64,000 bases of DNA from contig NZ_CP075682.1 in NCBI RefSeq assembly GCF_018603435.1, forward strand, positions 4,712,001 to 4,776,000, written 5' to 3'. The position numbers were made by a program, and so were the translations under genes. This stretch comes from Chryseobacterium sp. ZHDP1. GTDB lineage: Bacteria; Bacteroidota; Bacteroidia; Flavobacteriales; Weeksellaceae. The notes below the pieces were generated by a model, which was given only the letters and a program-made list of their open reading frames with translations, made no database searches and was not told the origin of the DNA. This document shows positions 33,798-41,964 of the stretch, in pieces (position 1 is the stretch's first letter; each line of letters begins with the position of its first letter).

Positions 33798-35768
33798 ATG
33801 AAAAAAATTCTACTTTCATGCTTATTGTTCTTAAGCATGTGTTTTTCCGCCCAGATTACTCTGGGATCAGGAAGTACTAATGTCGGCGTTGCTCCAATCA
33901 GTACATATTATGGATATTCTTACGTACAGCAGATTTTCACAAAGCAGGAAATTAACGCAAACGCAGCCGGAAACATTACAGGACTGAAGTTCTATATAGA
34001 TCCCACAATGTCCATTTCAAACTCTTCGCAATGGGTGGTTTATCTGGGGCTGACCAACAAAACATCTTTCAGTACAGATTCAGACTGGATTCCTTCATCA
34101 CAATTAACACAGGTTTTTTCCGGGACAGTTACCAATAATAATGGTGTTATTGAAATTGTTTTTCCTACCCCTTTTTCCTACAATAATACCTCCAATCTCG
34201 TTATTGCTGCTGAAGAAAATTCTTCAGGCTATGATAACAATAATTATGATGAGGCAATGCACGTTTATAACGCGGCACAAAATTCTACCATTTATTATAA
34301 AAACGATTATACAGATCCGGATCCGGCTTCACCACCTGCGACGGGAAATCTGGTAAATTATAAATCTGTTGTTACCTTTCAGGGGCTGGCTCCGAATCCT
34401 ATTCCGGCTTGCCCGGTAGTTACCTATCCGGGAAGTAATGCTTCTTTTGTTCCTTTAACTCCTACGATTACATGGAACAATACGGCAGGAGCAACAAGCT
34501 ATAAAGTTTCTATAGGTACTTCTTCAGGAGGAACAAATGTGGCGAATCAGGTTTCTGTAACAACTAATAGTTATACACCTTCTGTTGGATTGGCTCCTAA
34601 TACCACCCATTATGTTAAAATTATAGCTGTAGGTTCAGGAGGAGAATCTGCCGGATGTACGGAAGTATCATTTACAACTGCACCTCCGCAGCCTGCTAAT
34701 GACGAATGTGCAACAGCGGTTACTTTAACGGTGAATCCGGATTTAAACTGTGGAACTGTAACGGCTGGTTATACTCTGGGTGCTACAGATTCAGGAACTG
34801 CTCCAAGTCCATGTTATGGAGATGCGGATGATGATGTCTGGTTTAAATTTGTAGCAACTGCGGCGACTCATAAAATATCCCTTCTCAATATCACCTCTGT
34901 AGGCAGTACAACGGGAGATACCGATACTTATTTTCAGGTATTCAGTGGAGGCTGTGGAGCGCTTTCCAGTATATTCTGTTCAGATCCGCCTTCCGGAGTT
35001 GTAACAGGTCTTACCGCAGGAGAAACATATTGGGTGAGAGTTTATAGTTATTACGGAGCAGGAAGTAATCAGAGTTTTAATATCTGTGTAGGAACTTTCC
35101 CACCGCCTCCGGTAAATGATGCCTGCTCAGGTGCATTATCTGCCAATGCTTTCCCTTATACGTATATACAAAATGACGGAGCGGGAGCTACTAATAATTC
35201 AGGGATTGTAAGCGTATGTTCTAATGAAATGAATGACGGAACCTGGTTTACTTTTACAGGAGACGGAAGTACATTTAATATCAGTGTAACAATGCCTGCG
35301 GGAAGCGATTTTGATCCTCAGATCGGAGTTTATAGCGGAAACTGCTCTGCATTAACCTGTGAAAATACAGTAGATGACGGAGGACAGGGCGGTGCTGAAA
35401 CAATTTCTATTCCTACTCTTTCAGGAAATACTTATTATGTAAATGTTGGCCATTACAGTGGCTGGTCAGATGAACCGGAAGGAGCATTTTCCATTAATAT
35501 TACAAAAAACACTTTAGGAACTTCTGAAGTTGCAGCCAATAAAAATACCGTTAAAGTATTCCCGAATCCTTTCAGTGATGTGGTTACAATTTCTGATATC
35601 GCTAAAGTAAAATCTGTCTCCGTGACTGATATTTCAGGAAGGCTGATAAGAATGATTGAAAATCCTGATTCAGAAATTCATTTGGGTGAGCTGAAGCAGG
35701 GAGTATATCTGCTGATGCTGGATATGAAAGACGGTTCTAAACAGGTAGTGAAAACCATCAGGAAATAA
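33798..35768 (+). CDS. T9SS type A surface protein with PPC-like domains
   Basis: A 656-residue secreted protein. The signal peptide is MKKILLSCLLFLSMCFSAQ. The N-terminal domain (about 20-200) is beta-rich. Next comes one FN3-like unit (TSYKVSIGTSSGGTNVANQV, about 230-295), close in text to the units in the gene at 18725. Two PPC-type beta-sandwich domains follow, each opening with a CxxA pattern (ANDECATAVTL near 303; VNDACSGALSA near 438) and containing DDVWFKF or DGTWFTF. The type A sorting domain ends KTIRK. It has no catalytic domain, unlike many PPC-carrying proteases. It is probably attached to the surface by T9SS. TAAATTAG upstream may be its -7 box. Confidence 0.87.
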   Translation: MKKILLSCLLFLSMCFSAQITLGSGSTNVGVAPISTYYGYSYVQQIFTKQEINANAAGNITGLKFYIDPTMSISNSSQWVVYLGLTNKTSFSTDSDWIPSSQLTQVFSGTVTNNNGVIEIVFPTPFSYNNTSNLVIAAEENSSGYDNNNYDEAMHVYNAAQNSTIYYKNDYTDPDPASPPATGNLVNYKSVVTFQGLAPNPIPACPVVTYPGSNASFVPLTPTITWNNTAGATSYKVSIGTSSGGTNVANQVSVTTNSYTPSVGLAPNTTHYVKIIAVGSGGESAGCTEVSFTTAPPQPANDECATAVTLTVNPDLNCGTVTAGYTLGATDSGTAPSPCYGDADDDVWFKFVATAATHKISLLNITSVGSTTGDTDTYFQVFSGGCGALSSIFCSDPPSGVVTGLTAGETYWVRVYSYYGAGSNQSFNICVGTFPPPPVNDACSGALSANAFPYTYIQNDGAGATNNSGIVSVCSNEMNDGTWFTFTGDGSTFNISVTMPAGSDFDPQIGVYSGNCSALTCENTVDDGGQGGAETISIPTLSGNTYYVNVGHYSGWSDEPEGAFSINITKNTLGTSEVAANKNTVKVFPNPFSDVVTISDIAKVKSVSVTDISGRLIRMIENPDSEIHLGELKQGVYLLMLDMKDGSKQVVKTIRK

Positions 35769-35779
35769 AAATTAAGCAT

Positions 35780-35815
35780 AATAAAGGCGGTCTGTAAAGA
35801 TCGCCTTTATTATTT
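35780..35815 (+). terminator. Terminator after the fourth T9SS type A gene
   Basis: AATAAAGGCGGTC / GATCGCCTTTATT hairpin (one G-T pair). It ends 13 bp before the stop of the convergent small membrane gene. Confidence 0.8.
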
Positions 35816-35827
35816 AATGAAGATATT

Positions 35828-35986
35828 TTATTTATTGGGAACGGGCTGAATTTCTCCTGTCGTCAAACTTTCGAAAACAGTAGGGAAAAACATTACGAGT
35901 ATGAAGTAAATTACGATCATAAGGGCGATCATCGAGAAAAGGATAATTACTAAGCTGTTCGGTTTATTTTTCTTTTTAGGTTCCAT
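35828..35986 (-). CDS. 52-residue single-span membrane protein next to the K+ channel
   Basis: A short gene. The product starts MEPKKKNKPN (basic, hence probably cytoplasmic), then one hydrophobic helix at about residues 12-35 (LVIILFSMIALMIVIYFILV), and ends in a polar tail FESLTTGEIQPVPNK. Its ATG lies 43 bp after the stop of the ion channel on the same strand, with no terminator between, so the two are likely co-transcribed. Basic-in topology, codon use and a clean end before the convergent terminator support it. It could be an accessory subunit or regulator of the channel, but that is inferred from position only. Confidence 0.65.
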   Translation of the reverse strand: MEPKKKNKPNSLVIILFSMIALMIVIYFILVMFFPTVFESLTTGEIQPVPNK

Positions 35987-36029
35987 GATTGTTGTGGTGT
36001 TTCGTTAATAAATTGAGTATTAATTTTTA

Positions 36030-36857
36030 CTAAGCTAATTTCTTGCCACACTGTTTACAATACCTTGCATCATCATCAATATCTTCATTCCCGCATCTGT
36101 CACATACTTTTTCCAGATTTTGCCTTTTGTTTCTCATCTCGGCGGTTACAATTCCCGTAGGAACAGCGATGATAGAATAACCGGCAAGCATTAAAACCAC
36201 GGCGAAAAATTTTCCCATCGGAGTAATCGGGGAAACGTCTCCATAACCAACCGTTGTAACGGTAACAACCGCCCAGTAAATTGCCTGCGGAATGGTTTCA
36301 AAACCTTCTCTTCCGCCTTCCACCATAAACATCAGTGAGCCGACAATCACCGAGAAAATTATTAAAAACAAAAGGAAAATATATATTTTTCTTGAACTGT
36401 TCTTTAATGCTCTCACAATTACAGAGCCGTCATTCATAAAATCCAGTAAGTTGAATACCCGGAAAACTCTTAACATTCTCAGCATTCTGAAAATGAGAAA
36501 ATATTTGGTAACCGGAAAAATAAAGCTCAGATAAAACGGAATCAATGCAAGAAAATCAATAATCCCGAAAAAACTGAAAATATAATTCCGTTTGTTTTTC
36601 ACTACGGCAATTCTCGAAAAATATTCCGCAGAAAAAAATATGGAAATAATCCATTCCATAATAATGAACGTATAATGAAACCTTTTATCCAGCTTCGGAA
36701 CACTTTCCATCATGATAATTGCCGTACTGATGAGAATAAGAATCAGTAAAGTAATGTCGAAAAGTTTTCCGAGCTTTGTGTCGGAGCGGTATATAATGCG
36801 GTAAAGATGTCTTTTCCAGAGAGCATCTTCGGGAATAAGATTGTGCTCTTTTTCCAT
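36030..36857 (-). CDS. Voltage-gated potassium channel family protein with C-terminal zinc ribbon
   Basis: A 275-residue six-helix ion channel. Helices S1-S3 occupy about 30-130. The S4 voltage sensor has Arg at every third position (FRMLRMLRVFRVF, about 138-150). The pore helix and K+ selectivity filter are AVVTVTTVGYGD (about 205-216), then S6. The C-terminal 25 residues hold two CxxC pairs (CDRC, CKQC), a zinc ribbon that could be a cytosolic redox or metal-sensing element. I start at MEKEHNLIPED. The frame extends 64 codons further upstream, but that would overlap the divergent Nif3-like gene. A 52-residue membrane protein follows 43 bp downstream. Confidence 0.88.
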   Translation of the reverse strand: MEKEHNLIPEDALWKRHLYRIIYRSDTKLGKLFDITLLILILISTAIIMMESVPKLDKRFHYTFIIMEWIISIFFSAEYFSRIAVVKNKRNYIFSFFGIIDFLALIPFYLSFIFPVTKYFLIFRMLRMLRVFRVFNLLDFMNDGSVIVRALKNSSRKIYIFLLFLIIFSVIVGSLMFMVEGGREGFETIPQAIYWAVVTVTTVGYGDVSPITPMGKFFAVVLMLAGYSIIAVPTGIVTAEMRNKRQNLEKVCDRCGNEDIDDDARYCKQCGKKLA

Positions 36858-36920
36858 TTTTCGAGGTTTTTTTAAAATTAACAAATAATCCCTATTTTCG
36901 TACCAAACATAGACAATAAA

Positions 36921-38018
36921 ATGACAATAAGTAAGGTAATTGCCAAAATAGAAGAAAGAATTCCACTGCAGCAGGCAGAAGATTTTGATAATGTAGGTTT
37001 GCTTTGCGGGGTTCCCGACAGAAATGTCTCCGGAATTCTGGTATGCCATGATGCATTGGAAAATGTTGTGGATGAAGCCATTGAAAAGAACTGTAATTTA
37101 ATTGTATGTTTTCATCCCATCATTTTTTCGGGACTGAAATCTTTAACAGGGAAAAACTATGTAGAGAGAGCTGTTTTAAAAGCTATTGAAAATAAAATTG
37201 CCATCTATGCCATTCATACGGCTTTCGATAATGATTTTTTTGGGGTGAACCGTGGAATCTGTGATCAGTTGGGATTAAAAAATTTAAAAATTCTTCAGCC
37301 TAAAAAAAATAATCTGAAACAGCTTACGGTTTTCGTTCCGAAAGATTATTCTGAAAAAGTGAAGGAAGCTTTATTTTCGGCAGGTGCAGGAAATATCGGA
37401 TTTTATGACGAATGCAGTTTCAAAATCAACGGGAACGGAACGTTCAGACCGATTGAAGGCTCAAATCCGTTTTCGGGACAGCAGAACATCCGCGAAAATG
37501 CAGATGAGGATATGGTTTCTGTAATTTTTGAGGATTACAAACAGGGACAGATCGTTAACGCAATGAAAACAGCACATCCTTATGAGGAAGTCGCGCACCA
37601 GATTTACAGTTTGGAAAATACCAACCATTATTCCGGACTGGGAATGTATGGCGACCTTGATGAGCCGATGGATGAAAAGGATTTTCTGAAATTTGTAAAA
37701 GAAAAATTCAGTCTGGAGATGATCCGTCATTCAGGATTCAATAACAAAAAAATTAAAAGAGTAGGAGTTCTGGGTGGTTCCGGAGCAAGCGGCATCCGGT
37801 CTGCAATTTCCAAAAAATGTGATGCTTATCTTACGGGAGACGTAAAATATCACGATTTTTTCCTTGCCGATTCGAAAATGATGATCTGTGATATCGGGCA
37901 TTTTGAATCAGAACAATTTGTAACTCAACAATTATTTGAAATATTGTCACAAAAATTTAGTACATTTGCAATCTCAAAATCTATTGAGAAAACAAACCCG
38001 GTAAATTATTTCATTTAA
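36921..38018 (+). CDS. Nif3-like dinuclear metal center protein (YqfO type)
   Basis: A 365-residue Nif3/YbgI family protein, forming hexamers with a two-metal site in known members; precise activity unsettled. Its motifs are FDNVGLLCG (about 23-31), LIVCFHPIIF (about 60-69), IHTAFDN (about 96-102), and at the C-terminus GDVKYHDF and DIGHFESEQF. The usual HHP reads FHP, so one expected metal-binding His is Phe; the other ligands remain. A PII-like insert of about 110 residues in the middle (LTVFVPKDYSEKVKEALF ... TAHPYEEVA) identifies the longer YqfO type. It is followed after 3 bp by the coiled-coil zinc-ribbon relative, a pairing known in Bacteroidota. Confidence 0.88.
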   Translation: MTISKVIAKIEERIPLQQAEDFDNVGLLCGVPDRNVSGILVCHDALENVVDEAIEKNCNLIVCFHPIIFSGLKSLTGKNYVERAVLKAIENKIAIYAIHTAFDNDFFGVNRGICDQLGLKNLKILQPKKNNLKQLTVFVPKDYSEKVKEALFSAGAGNIGFYDECSFKINGNGTFRPIEGSNPFSGQQNIRENADEDMVSVIFEDYKQGQIVNAMKTAHPYEEVAHQIYSLENTNHYSGLGMYGDLDEPMDEKDFLKFVKEKFSLEMIRHSGFNNKKIKRVGVLGGSGASGIRSAISKKCDAYLTGDVKYHDFFLADSKMMICDIGHFESEQFVTQQLFEILSQKFSTFAISKSIEKTNPVNYFI

Positions 38019-38021
38019 AAT

Positions 38022-38798
38022 ATGGCAAAAACCAACGATATTTCAGTTGAAGAGAAGTTAAGAGCTTTATACGATTTGCAGATCATTGATTCTAGATTGG
38101 ACGAAATCCGAAATACAAGAGGAGAATTGCCAATCGAAGTAGAGGATCTTGAGATTGAAATCGAAGGTCTTGAAAAAAGAGCTGAAAAATTTCATGCAGA
38201 AATTAAAGATCAGGACGATCAGATCAAAACAAAGCATGAAGTAATAAACCATGCAAAAACTTTAATTGAAAAATACAAGTCTCAGCAGGATAATGTAAGA
38301 AACAATAAAGAGTTTGAAGCGTTAGGAAAGGAGATTGAATATCAGGAGCTTGAAATCCAGCTAGCAGAGAAAAGAATTAAAGAATTCGGTGCTAAAATAG
38401 GTCACAAAAACGAAACGTTAAGTGAATTGAATTCAAAAATTGATGAGCTTAAAAATCACCTGAAATTCAAAAAAGAAGAATTGGAAGGTCTTATTTCTGA
38501 AACTCAGAAAGAAGAAGAATATCTTATTGAGAAATCAAAAGAATTTTCTGAAAAAATTGATGAGAGATTATTGGCTTCATACAACAGAATCAGAACAAAC
38601 TCTCCAAACGGTCTTGCTGTAGTAGGATTGGAAAGAGGCGCTCCGAAAGGATCATTCTTCACCATTCCACCACAAAAGCAGATGGAAATTGCTCAGAGAA
38701 AGAAAATCATCATCGATGAGCATTCAGGAAAAATCCTTGTTGACGACGAGTTGGTAATGGAAGAAAACGAAAGAATGAAATCTGTAATTAAATTTTAA
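38022..38798 (+). CDS. Coiled-coil protein of the C4 zinc-ribbon family, without the cysteines
   Basis: A 258-residue cytoplasmic protein. Residues 5-185 are a long charged coiled coil. The C-terminal 60 residues align with the C4-type zinc ribbon of this family (usual form C-x-GC ... PPQ ... C-x-x-CG-RIL), but here they read RGAPKGSFFTIPPQ and IIDEHSGKILVD. All four expected cysteines are absent, and the protein contains no Cys at all. The fold is probably kept while metal binding is lost. It overlaps functionally with the Nif3-like gene just upstream (3-bp gap, same operon). Role unknown. Confidence 0.85.
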   Translation: MAKTNDISVEEKLRALYDLQIIDSRLDEIRNTRGELPIEVEDLEIEIEGLEKRAEKFHAEIKDQDDQIKTKHEVINHAKTLIEKYKSQQDNVRNNKEFEALGKEIEYQELEIQLAEKRIKEFGAKIGHKNETLSELNSKIDELKNHLKFKKEELEGLISETQKEEEYLIEKSKEFSEKIDERLLASYNRIRTNSPNGLAVVGLERGAPKGSFFTIPPQKQMEIAQRKKIIIDEHSGKILVDDELVMEENERMKSVIKF

Positions 38799-38820
38799 TA
38801 ACTTACGATTTTAAAGATAT

Positions 38821-38852
38821 AAAGCTGTTTCAATTTTGAGACAGCTTTTTTT
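38821..38852 (+). terminator. Terminator after the Nif3/coiled-coil operon
   Basis: AAAGCTGTTTC / GAGACAGCTTT hairpin followed by seven T. Confidence 0.88.
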
Positions 38853-38900
38853 GGCTTTAAAAACTAATTGCGCAAATGTTTCGCAGATAGCACAATTTAA

Positions 38901-39105
38901 TATTGAAGTTTTTTAAGGTAAAATAGCTTTGCTCCTTTAGGAGCGGAATCTGTGTAGAAATAAGAATAAGTCTATCAATCAATCCGCAGGGTTGATATCT
39001 ATAATAGGATAAATGTTCTAAAGATAGCGTTCCTACGGAACGCCGAACGTCCTTCTAATATGATGTCTACACAGATAAAACTCTATAGAGTTTTAAAAAA
39101 ATAAA
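38901..39105 (+). repeat. Multi-hairpin interspersed element, copy B
   Basis: GCTCCTTTAGGAGC opens the structure. ATCTGTGTAGA (38948-38958) pairs exactly with TCTACACAGAT (39066-39076). The enclosed hairpins are ATCAATCCGCAGGGTTGAT and the perfect GCGTTCCTACGGAACGC. The palindrome AAAACTCTATAGAGTTTT closes it. No gene lies between 38799 and 39258. Confidence 0.78.
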
Positions 39106-39199
39106 TATAAACCACATGATATTAGTGATTATAAAGAAAAAGAATATTTAAAAACTTTTATTTAGTGGAAAACTGAAATAGCTTTATTTTGAAATCATT

Positions 39200-39246
39200 A
39201 GATAGAGCCATTCGTAAAAATATTTGTGCAATTCGTGTTAAAAATA
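39200..39246. repeat. Eroded ATTCGTG/ATTTGTG block
   Basis: ATTCGT, ATTTGTG and ATTCGTG appear within 40 bp. The same series follows copy C at 46930-46975, suggesting that both copies sit in similar composite islands. Confidence 0.4.
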
Positions 39247-39258
39247 CGACAGAGAAAA

Positions 39259-39960
39259 TTATTTTTTTGCCTTCGTACTGTCTGCAGATTTATAGTAAAA
39301 ATTAATTGCTCTGCAAAGCTCAGCAACAGCTGCTTTTCCTTGAGGAGTAAAACCGGTAAAAGAATATTCGTCATCAGTTCCTTTGTTAAAAACTCTGTGA
39401 CGTCGAGCCGGAATATCAATTTCTGAAATAGAACCATTGCAATCCAGACAAATACTGATCTGGTTAACCTTTTTATTGTCCTTAAAAAATACCAACCCTA
39501 AATGTGGATTAAAACACGCCGCGGAAGCTTCTCCATAACTGGATTTTTTCGCTAAAGCCGTTAAAATTTTATCAGCCTGTTCTTGTGACAGAAACTGCTG
39601 TTTTTCTATGATAGGAATGAAGTTTCCCTGTTCATTAATCGGAGCATCGTACAATTCTTCATCACCTTTGAAATCGTATGCTATAATTTTATCATAATCA
39701 AGCGTACTGAAAGGAATTCCGCTGCTCTGGTTTGTCTCGATGGTTGGTGAAGATTTCACATAATCCATAAGTTCCGTTCTGCTGAGTCCTTGAATTTTTG
39801 GTATATCCGAAACAAATTGAACAGAATCTTCTTTGGAACATATCTTTGTGTTGTCGGTATGTTTTTCACAGGACGAAAATAAAATTACCGATCCAAAAAT
39901 GATGAATCGGTTAATTTTTTTATTCTTTATTTTCGTTGAAAATTTAGTCCTTACGTTCAT
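39259..39960 (-). CDS. Unknown lipoprotein (233 aa)
   Basis: I do not recognise a family. A basic N-terminus (KFSTKIKNKKINR) is followed by a hydrophobic stretch and the lipobox LFSSC, giving Cys31 as the lipidated residue. The mature part is a mixed alpha/beta domain of about 200 residues with four further cysteines, two of them close together (CLDCNG). Its start codon overlaps the last 17 bp of the acyl-CoA ligase gene, so it is translated from the same message. It is probably a periplasmic or outer-membrane-anchored protein. Confidence 0.65.
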   Translation of the reverse strand: MNVRTKFSTKIKNKKINRFIIFGSVILFSSCEKHTDNTKICSKEDSVQFVSDIPKIQGLSRTELMDYVKSSPTIETNQSSGIPFSTLDYDKIIAYDFKGDEELYDAPINEQGNFIPIIEKQQFLSQEQADKILTALAKKSSYGEASAACFNPHLGLVFFKDNKKVNQISICLDCNGSISEIDIPARRHRVFNKGTDDEYSFTGFTPQGKAAVAELCRAINFYYKSADSTKAKK

Positions 39961-41722
39961 ACATCTTATTGTAAAGATCTATAAATTTTTCCTTAATCGC
40001 TTTTCTTTTCAGCTTTAAAGTCGGCGTTAAAAGACCTCCATCAATGCTCCAGACTTCTGGGGTAAGCTCGATTTTTTTGATCTGTTCCCAGTTTCCTAAA
40101 TGTTGGTTGATATCGTCGATCTCTTTTTTAATTCTTTCTTTTAATTCCGCACTTTTGGCAATTTCCTGTGGAGTAGAACCTACATTCAGATTGTTTCTGG
40201 ATGCCCAGCTTTTTGCAAATTCAAAATCTGGCTGTACCAGTGCGCAAGGCATTTTTTCGCCGTCCCCGACAACCATGATCTGTTCGATAAATTTTGAAGC
40301 CTTTGCTAAATTTTCTATGGTCTGCGGTGCAATATATTTTCCTCCGGAAGTCTTGAACATCTCCTTTTTACGGTCGGTGATCTGTAAAAATCCGTCGCTG
40401 TCGATATGTCCGATATCTCCCGTTCTGAAATAACCGTCTTCTGTAAAAACTTCTTTCGTCATTTCTTCATTTTTAAAATATCCTTTAAAAACAGAAGGTC
40501 CTTTTACGGTAATTTCTCCGTCTGCCTGAATTTTAACACTCAGATTATCAAGTGGTAATCCTACCGTTCCGATTTTCATTTTGCTGAAAGAATTTACCGA
40601 AATTACAGGCGAAGTTTCCGTTAATCCATATCCTTCCAGAATAGGAATTCCTGCATTCTGGAACATTAAATTCAGTCTTGTAGACAAAGCCGCAGAACCG
40701 GAAACCAAAGTAACAATTTCGCCGCCTAAACCTTCTCTCCATTTTTTAAATACCAGTTTATCGGCGATAATTTCCTTTAATCCGGATGGTTTAGATACGC
40801 TTTTCTTTTTAGAGATCAGATCCAGTGCCCAGAAGAAGATTTTCTGTTTCAATCCTCCCGCAGAAGAACCGGTTCCGTAGATTTTATCATACACTTTTTC
40901 TACGAGTCTTGGTACAACGCTCATGTAGTGAGGTTTTACCTCTTTCACGTTTTCTCCCATTTTTTCAATGCTTTCTGCGAAATAAATAGAAAAACCATTG
41001 TACTGGAAAAGATAGAAAAGCATTCTTTCGAAAATATGACAGATGGGAAGGAAACTCAGAACTCTTGTATCTTTATAATCCAGTCCTTTCTTTTTGGGAA
41101 TTCTTGGGATAGAACCCAAAACATTGGAAACGATATTGTGATGCGTCAGCATAACTCCCTTTGGCTTTCCGGTGGTTCCGGAAGTATAAATAATGGTAGC
41201 CAGATCTTCAGGATTAATAGCATTTGAAAGATCTTCCACTTCAATCTGCGTAGAATCATCTTCGCCAAGATCCAGTATTTCTTTCCAGTTGGCAGCACCC
41301 GAAACATTATCGAAAGTAAAAACGCCCTGTAATGAAGGGATGTTATGTTTTACTTTAACTACCTTATTCAAAAGATCTTTATCAGACACAAAACAGTACT
41401 TAATCTCGGCGTTGGTAAAGATAAACTCATAATCTTCGGCAGAAATACTAGGATAAATAGGAACGGAAACTACTCCGATCTGGGAAAGTCCAAGATCCAT
41501 TATTGCCCATTCTGTTCGGGAATTGGTGGTGATTAATGCAATTTTATCACCCGGTTTTATGCCAAGCTTTAAAAGTCCTCTTGAGATCTTATTGGCTTCA
41601 TTGATAAACTCTTGTGTGGAAGTTTTCTTCCATTCACCATGATATTTGGTTACAAACATATCCGACTTGGGATAGGTTTTCAATGCATGTTGAGGAATAT
41701 CAAATAATCTTTTGATTGTCAT
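39944..41722 (-). CDS. AMP-dependent long-chain fatty acid-CoA ligase
   Basis: A 592-residue ANL-superfamily enzyme, activating fatty acids through acyl-AMP to acyl-CoA. The P-loop is IIYTSGTTGKPKGVMLTHHN (about 178-197), and the A5 motif is YGLTETSP (about 361-368). GYFRTGDIGHIDSDGFLQI and DRKKEMFKTSGGKYIAP are the hinge/linker motifs A7-A8. The size and the FadD15-like sequence suggest a long-chain substrate. The acyl-CoA dehydrogenase lies divergently 240 bp away, so the two probably belong to fatty acid oxidation. A lipoprotein gene overlaps its end. Confidence 0.92.
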   Translation of the reverse strand: MTIKRLFDIPQHALKTYPKSDMFVTKYHGEWKKTSTQEFINEANKISRGLLKLGIKPGDKIALITTNSRTEWAIMDLGLSQIGVVSVPIYPSISAEDYEFIFTNAEIKYCFVSDKDLLNKVVKVKHNIPSLQGVFTFDNVSGAANWKEILDLGEDDSTQIEVEDLSNAINPEDLATIIYTSGTTGKPKGVMLTHHNIVSNVLGSIPRIPKKKGLDYKDTRVLSFLPICHIFERMLFYLFQYNGFSIYFAESIEKMGENVKEVKPHYMSVVPRLVEKVYDKIYGTGSSAGGLKQKIFFWALDLISKKKSVSKPSGLKEIIADKLVFKKWREGLGGEIVTLVSGSAALSTRLNLMFQNAGIPILEGYGLTETSPVISVNSFSKMKIGTVGLPLDNLSVKIQADGEITVKGPSVFKGYFKNEEMTKEVFTEDGYFRTGDIGHIDSDGFLQITDRKKEMFKTSGGKYIAPQTIENLAKASKFIEQIMVVGDGEKMPCALVQPDFEFAKSWASRNNLNVGSTPQEIAKSAELKERIKKEIDDINQHLGNWEQIKKIELTPEVWSIDGGLLTPTLKLKRKAIKEKFIDLYNKMYERKD

Positions 41723-41964
41723 GATTTTTTAAGTAATTGTTAAAGGATTTTAAATATAAGCATTTTTTTTAATTGTGGAAATTGCAAGTGATTATTTAGA
41801 AATTAATAAAATGTATGCCATAATATATTTAATAATTCAAACTTAACATATATATGATGAATATTTAAAAATCAACTTCTTTCGTTGTTTTTATCTAATT
41901 TATGATTCTATTTTCAGATTTGTCCAAAAAGTGTAAATTAGCGACCATCTAATTATTCAATGTT

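Noticed and set aside
36858..37049. 64-residue N-terminal extension of the K+ channel
   Set aside because: It overlaps the divergent Nif3-like gene and its sequence is not channel-like; the Met at 36857 fits the family.
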